From Bacillota bacterium (GTDB taxonomy: Bacteria > Bacillota > Bacilli > Lactobacillales > Streptococcaceae): a stretch of DNA of 7,672 nucleotides. Below, in pieces: positions 5,452-7,672 of this stretch. Location: positions 1 through 7,672 of the forward strand of contig JAJXWC010000102.1 of NCBI GenBank assembly GCA_021781855.1. Direction: 5' to 3'. The notes below the pieces were generated by a model. That model was not told the origin of the DNA. It worked only from the letters and a program-made list of their open reading frames with translations, and searched no databases. The number at the start of each line of letters is the position of its first letter. Position 1 is the stretch's first letter. The translations under genes and the position numbers were made by a program.

Positions 5452-6459
5452 ATGGTCTTAACAGATAAATTTGGTCGCGTACATGATTATGTACGCATTT
5501 CCGTAACAGATAAATGTAGCCTGCGCTGTGTATATTGTATGCCAGAAGAAGGCTTAGAGTTCTTCCCTGACGAGCAAGTTTTGTCAGGAAATGAAATTGT
5601 GCAAATGGTGAAAAATTTTGCGCAGATGGGGGTTCGTAAAATTCGGCTGACAGGCGGTGAACCGCTAATGCGACATGATATTTTGGACATTATCAAGGGG
5701 ATTTCTGCTATTCCCGAAATTGAGGATATTGCGCTAACCACGAATGGTCTTGCTTTGCCGCGCCTGGCTGAAAAACTTTGGAATGTGGGATTGAAACGGA
5801 TTAATATTTCGCTTGACACCTTTGATGCGGACAAATATCGGGATATTACGCGCGGTGGCAATATCAGGCAGGTGCTGAAGGGAATTGAAGCAGCAAGTCA
5901 ATTTCCTTTCAAAATCAAGTTGAACGTTGTTGTCATTGGTGGGCAAAACGATAATGAAATGCTTGATTTTCTGAAATATTCGATTGAAAATCCTGTTAAT
6001 GTTCGATTTATTGAGTTTATGCCGATTGGCCACACCAATATCGCACGCGATAACGAGATGTGGAAACATAAGTATATGGGTGTAGAAACTGCTTTTAAAC
6101 TTTGTGATGAGCAAGGTTGGCACTACAAACCGATTGATTTTGCCGGAAATGGCCCAAGTGAAAATTACCAGATTGAAGGAGCTAAAGGCTCGTTTGGACT
6201 GATTCATCCTGTTTCTTGCAAGTTTTGTGAAAGTTGCAACCGTCTGCGTATCACAGCCGACGGTGCTGTCAAATCCTGCCTTTACTGGGATGATGAAGAA
6301 AATATTCGTGACAGTATTTACGATTTTACTGCATTTTCAGCAAAAATTCAGCGGAGTCTTGATGGCAAACCAGAAAATCATGAAATGGCACTTGCCGACA
6401 ATGAAAAAAATCAATATAAAAAACCCACTTGGCGCCATATGAGCCAGATTGGTGGTTAG
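5452..6459 (+). CDS. moaA: MoaA, GTP 3',8-cyclase (radical SAM)
   Basis: MoaA uses S-adenosylmethionine and two [4Fe-4S] clusters to rearrange GTP to 3',8-cyclo-GTP, the substrate of MoaC. The 335-residue chain has the radical-SAM cluster motif CSLRCVYC (C22, C26, C29), RLTGGEP (65-71), and the C-terminal GTP-binding cluster motif FCESCNRLRITADG, with C259, C262 and C276. It ends in the conserved Gly-Gly (SQIGG) needed for activity in the family. C256 is an extra nearby cysteine. The ATG at 5452 is chosen because AAAGGAGAGAG lies just upstream and the resulting length is typical. An in-frame TTG at 5398 would add 18 residues but has no ribosome site. moaA is separated from moaC and moaED and has its own promoter and structured leader. 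Confidence 0.97.
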   Translation: MVLTDKFGRVHDYVRISVTDKCSLRCVYCMPEEGLEFFPDEQVLSGNEIVQMVKNFAQMGVRKIRLTGGEPLMRHDILDIIKGISAIPEIEDIALTTNGLALPRLAEKLWNVGLKRINISLDTFDADKYRDITRGGNIRQVLKGIEAASQFPFKIKLNVVVIGGQNDNEMLDFLKYSIENPVNVRFIEFMPIGHTNIARDNEMWKHKYMGVETAFKLCDEQGWHYKPIDFAGNGPSENYQIEGAKGSFGLIHPVSCKFCESCNRLRITADGAVKSCLYWDDEENIRDSIYDFTAFSAKIQRSLDGKPENHEMALADNEKNQYKKPTWRHMSQIGG

Positions 6460-6488
6460 TTTTTCAAAGTCAAACCATGAAGACAGAT

Positions 6489-6525
6489 TGTTGCTAAAAC
6501 AACAGAATGTCAAGTAAAATTGACA
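6489..6525. repeat. Tandem inverted repeats after moaA
   Basis: TGTTG (6489-6493) pairs with CAACA (6500-6504) around a 6-nt loop. TGTCAA (6508-6513) pairs with TTGACA (6520-6525), also around a 6-nt loop. Neither has a T tract, so they are weak terminator candidates at best. The second carries the same TGTCA/TGACA arms as the moaA and mobA dyads, with wider spacing, and lies upstream of narK. Confidence 0.4.
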
Positions 6526-6555
6526 CAGTTCCATCAGCAATTTCCAGGAGAATCA

Positions 6556-6569
6556 TGCTAAAATATAAC
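6556..6569 (+). promoter_or_regulatory. Weak candidate promoter of narK
   Basis: TGCTAAAAT (6556-6564) is an extended -10-like site without a good -35. An overlapping alternative is TATAAC (6564-6569) with TTTCCA (6541-6546) 17 bp upstream. The predicted starts leave a leader of roughly 110-120 nt. Read-through from moaA is equally possible, because no strong terminator separates the two genes. Confidence 0.3.
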
Positions 6570-6652
6570 TGTTATTTGTTATCACTAAAGTAGGCTTTGT
6601 AAGTACTTATAAGACAAAATTGGTTTGTCGTCCGGTGCTTGTTAAGTCGTAG

Positions 6653-6689
6653 AAAGGAAACACTGACACTTCTGTGTTAGTGGACAATG
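6653..6689 (+). promoter_or_regulatory. Shine-Dalgarno, 9-bp hairpin and ATG of narK
   Basis: AAAGGA (6653-6658) is followed after two As by a hairpin of CACTGACAC (6661-6669), loop TTCT, and GTGTTAGTG (6674-6682), with one G-T wobble. GACA and the in-frame ATG (6687-6689) come next. In linear sequence the Shine-Dalgarno is too far from the ATG (28 nt), but with the hairpin folded out the spacing is about 6 nt. The arrangement resembles the fold-over initiation site described for phage T4 gene 38. Confidence 0.5.
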
Positions 6690-7672
6690 TTAGCTGCTTT
6701 ACAGTTATTATTGTCAAAAGAACTTATTCTCATGGAAAATATTTCCTCTAACAAAAAAGCAGCGACTATGGCGCTGATTATGGGAACACTGGCAATGCTG
6801 GTTTCCTTTATGGCTTGGTCATCTATCTCGCCTCTGGCAAAGGTTTTTGCAACTGATTTGCATGTTAATATCGGTTATCAAAAAGTCCTTGTTGCCATTC
6901 CTGTCCTGCTTGGCTCAATCATGCGTTTACCGATGGGCATCTTGTCTGACAAATTCGGCGGGAAAAAAGTTTATTTGTTTCTCATGGGCTTTACTTTGTT
7001 GCCGTTGATTGCAACACCACTCGTGATTAACGCTGCGAAATCAGGCTTGGCAAACACAGCAGCCGTTGCAGCACCCACTTCTTATTATTGGCTCATGATT
7101 TTTGTGGCACTGCTCTTGGGAATGGCAGGAACGTCATTTGCTGTCTCGATTTCTTACGTTTCGGTCTGGTTTCCTAAAGAAAAGCAAGGACAAATTCTTG
7201 GGATTACAGGAATGGGCAATATCGGTAATGCCGTCGCCGCACTCTTGTTGCCGACGATTGCGGGGCCCACGCACAATCTCTCAACCGTTTATTTCTTCCT
7301 TGTTGCACTCACTGTTGTGTTTATGCTGATTTTTGCTTTTACAACAACTGAAATGCCGACCAATAAAGAAAAAACAGTCAAAGAAGCGCTTTCAGTCGCA
7401 AAAAATATGGATACGTGGTATCTGGCGCTCTTTTATATGCTGACCTTTGGTTCTTTTGTTGCGTTTGGAACTTTACTGCCGACCTTGCTTTCAAATCCAA
7501 AAACTTTTAATGTTGCACTCGTTAGTGCAGGCTTGCTTTCTGCAATGTTTTCTGCGATTGCAACGATTATTCGTCCTTTCGGTGGCACTTTGGCGGACAA
7601 AATCCGTCCCGCAACTTTGTTATTTTGGGCCTTTCTAGGTATTTTAGTTTTGTCAGTCATGTTGTTCTTTGC
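6687..7672 (+). CDS. narK: NarK-type nitrate/nitrite transporter, major facilitator superfamily (5' part, cut by right edge)
   Basis: A polytopic membrane protein of which about 328 residues are visible; the frame is open to the right edge. Several membrane helices are evident, beginning with MALIMGTLAMLVSFMAW. Family marks include RLPMGILSDKFGGKK (the MFS loop 2-3 motif), the nitrate signature from GMAGTSFAVSISYVSVWFP through QGQILGITGMGNIGNA, and a second RPFGGTLADK in the later half. NarK-type proteins import nitrate or export nitrite; this family-level call is firm, the exact mode is not. Start: ATG 6687 is in frame and served by a hairpin-spaced Shine-Dalgarno. ATG 6732 gives a more typical N terminus (MENISSNKKAATMAL) but has only a poor AAAAGAA ahead. 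The 15 extra residues (MLAALQLLLSKELIL) are hydrophobic. No nitrate reductase genes are visible. Confidence 0.92.
   Translation, partial: MLAALQLLLSKELILMENISSNKKAATMALIMGTLAMLVSFMAWSSISPLAKVFATDLHVNIGYQKVLVAIPVLLGSIMRLPMGILSDKFGGKKVYLFLMGFTLLPLIATPLVINAAKSGLANTAAVAAPTSYYWLMIFVALLLGMAGTSFAVSISYVSVWFPKEKQGQILGITGMGNIGNAVAALLLPTIAGPTHNLSTVYFFLVALTVVFMLIFAFTTTEMPTNKEKTVKEALSVAKNMDTWYLALFYMLTFGSFVAFGTLLPTLLSNPKTFNVALVSAGLLSAMFSAIATIIRPFGGTLADKIRPATLLFWAFLGILVLSVMLFF

Noticed and set aside
5734..6207. 157-residue minus-strand ORF
   Set aside because: It is antisense to moaA, which has all its catalytic motifs in the opposite frame.
6674..6751. 25-codon GTG-initiated ORF overlapping the narK start
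   Set aside because: Its start lies inside the hairpin, its spacing to the Shine-Dalgarno is long (about 15 nt), and its product resembles nothing; it is kept only as an alternative leader peptide idea.

Overview
The window is a chromosomal molybdenum-cofactor (Moco) locus from a low-GC Gram-positive bacterium. The sequence is AT-rich, Shine-Dalgarno sites are mostly strong (AAGGAGG and GAAGGAGAGG types), promoters are TTGACA/TATAAT-like with extended TGn motifs, and hairpin-T-tract terminators are present. A lactic acid bacterium (Lactobacillales, perhaps Lactococcus or a relative) is my best guess from protein and codon style. The sequence alone does not prove it.

Layout. Positions 1-332 hold the 3' part of moaC. 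A small two-helix membrane protein follows (336-545), then a 193-nt structured leader, then moaE (739-1140) and moaD (1143-1385). A bidirectional terminator (1402-1433) separates these from convergent mobA on the minus strand (1488-1997). The 205-nt gap between mobA and the next gene carries divergent promoters. On the plus strand come a 778-residue FdhF/YdeP-type molybdopterin oxidoreductase (2203-4539) and, 9 nt later, a cysteine-containing P-loop NTPase resembling MobB (4549-5127). A 324-nt gene-free region (5128-5451) holds hairpins, a strong terminator, an extended -10 promoter and a leader hairpin. It precedes moaA (5452-6459). After a second structured gap comes a NarK-type nitrate/nitrite transporter that runs off the right edge.

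How it fits together. MoaA and MoaC convert GTP to cPMP. MoaD and MoaE (MPT synthase) add the dithiolene sulfurs. MobA adds GMP to give the guanine dinucleotide cofactor that a FdhF/YdeP-type enzyme needs. The MobB-like NTPase is probably an accessory for cofactor insertion or metal/sulfur handling for this enzyme. NarK beside these genes suggests nitrate or nitrite as a relevant substrate, yet no nitrate reductase NarGHJI genes are visible. The physiological substrate of the oxidoreductase is therefore open.

The most unusual points are non-coding: a narK start codon separated from its Shine-Dalgarno by an exact 9-bp hairpin, a probably leaderless mobA, a recurrent TGTCA-N4-TGACA dyad that in the moaA leader overlaps the terminator stem, and structured leaders before moaE and moaA. 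A possible frameshift at the end of mobA, and the oxidoreductase plus Cys-rich NTPase pair with narK, are also worth attention.
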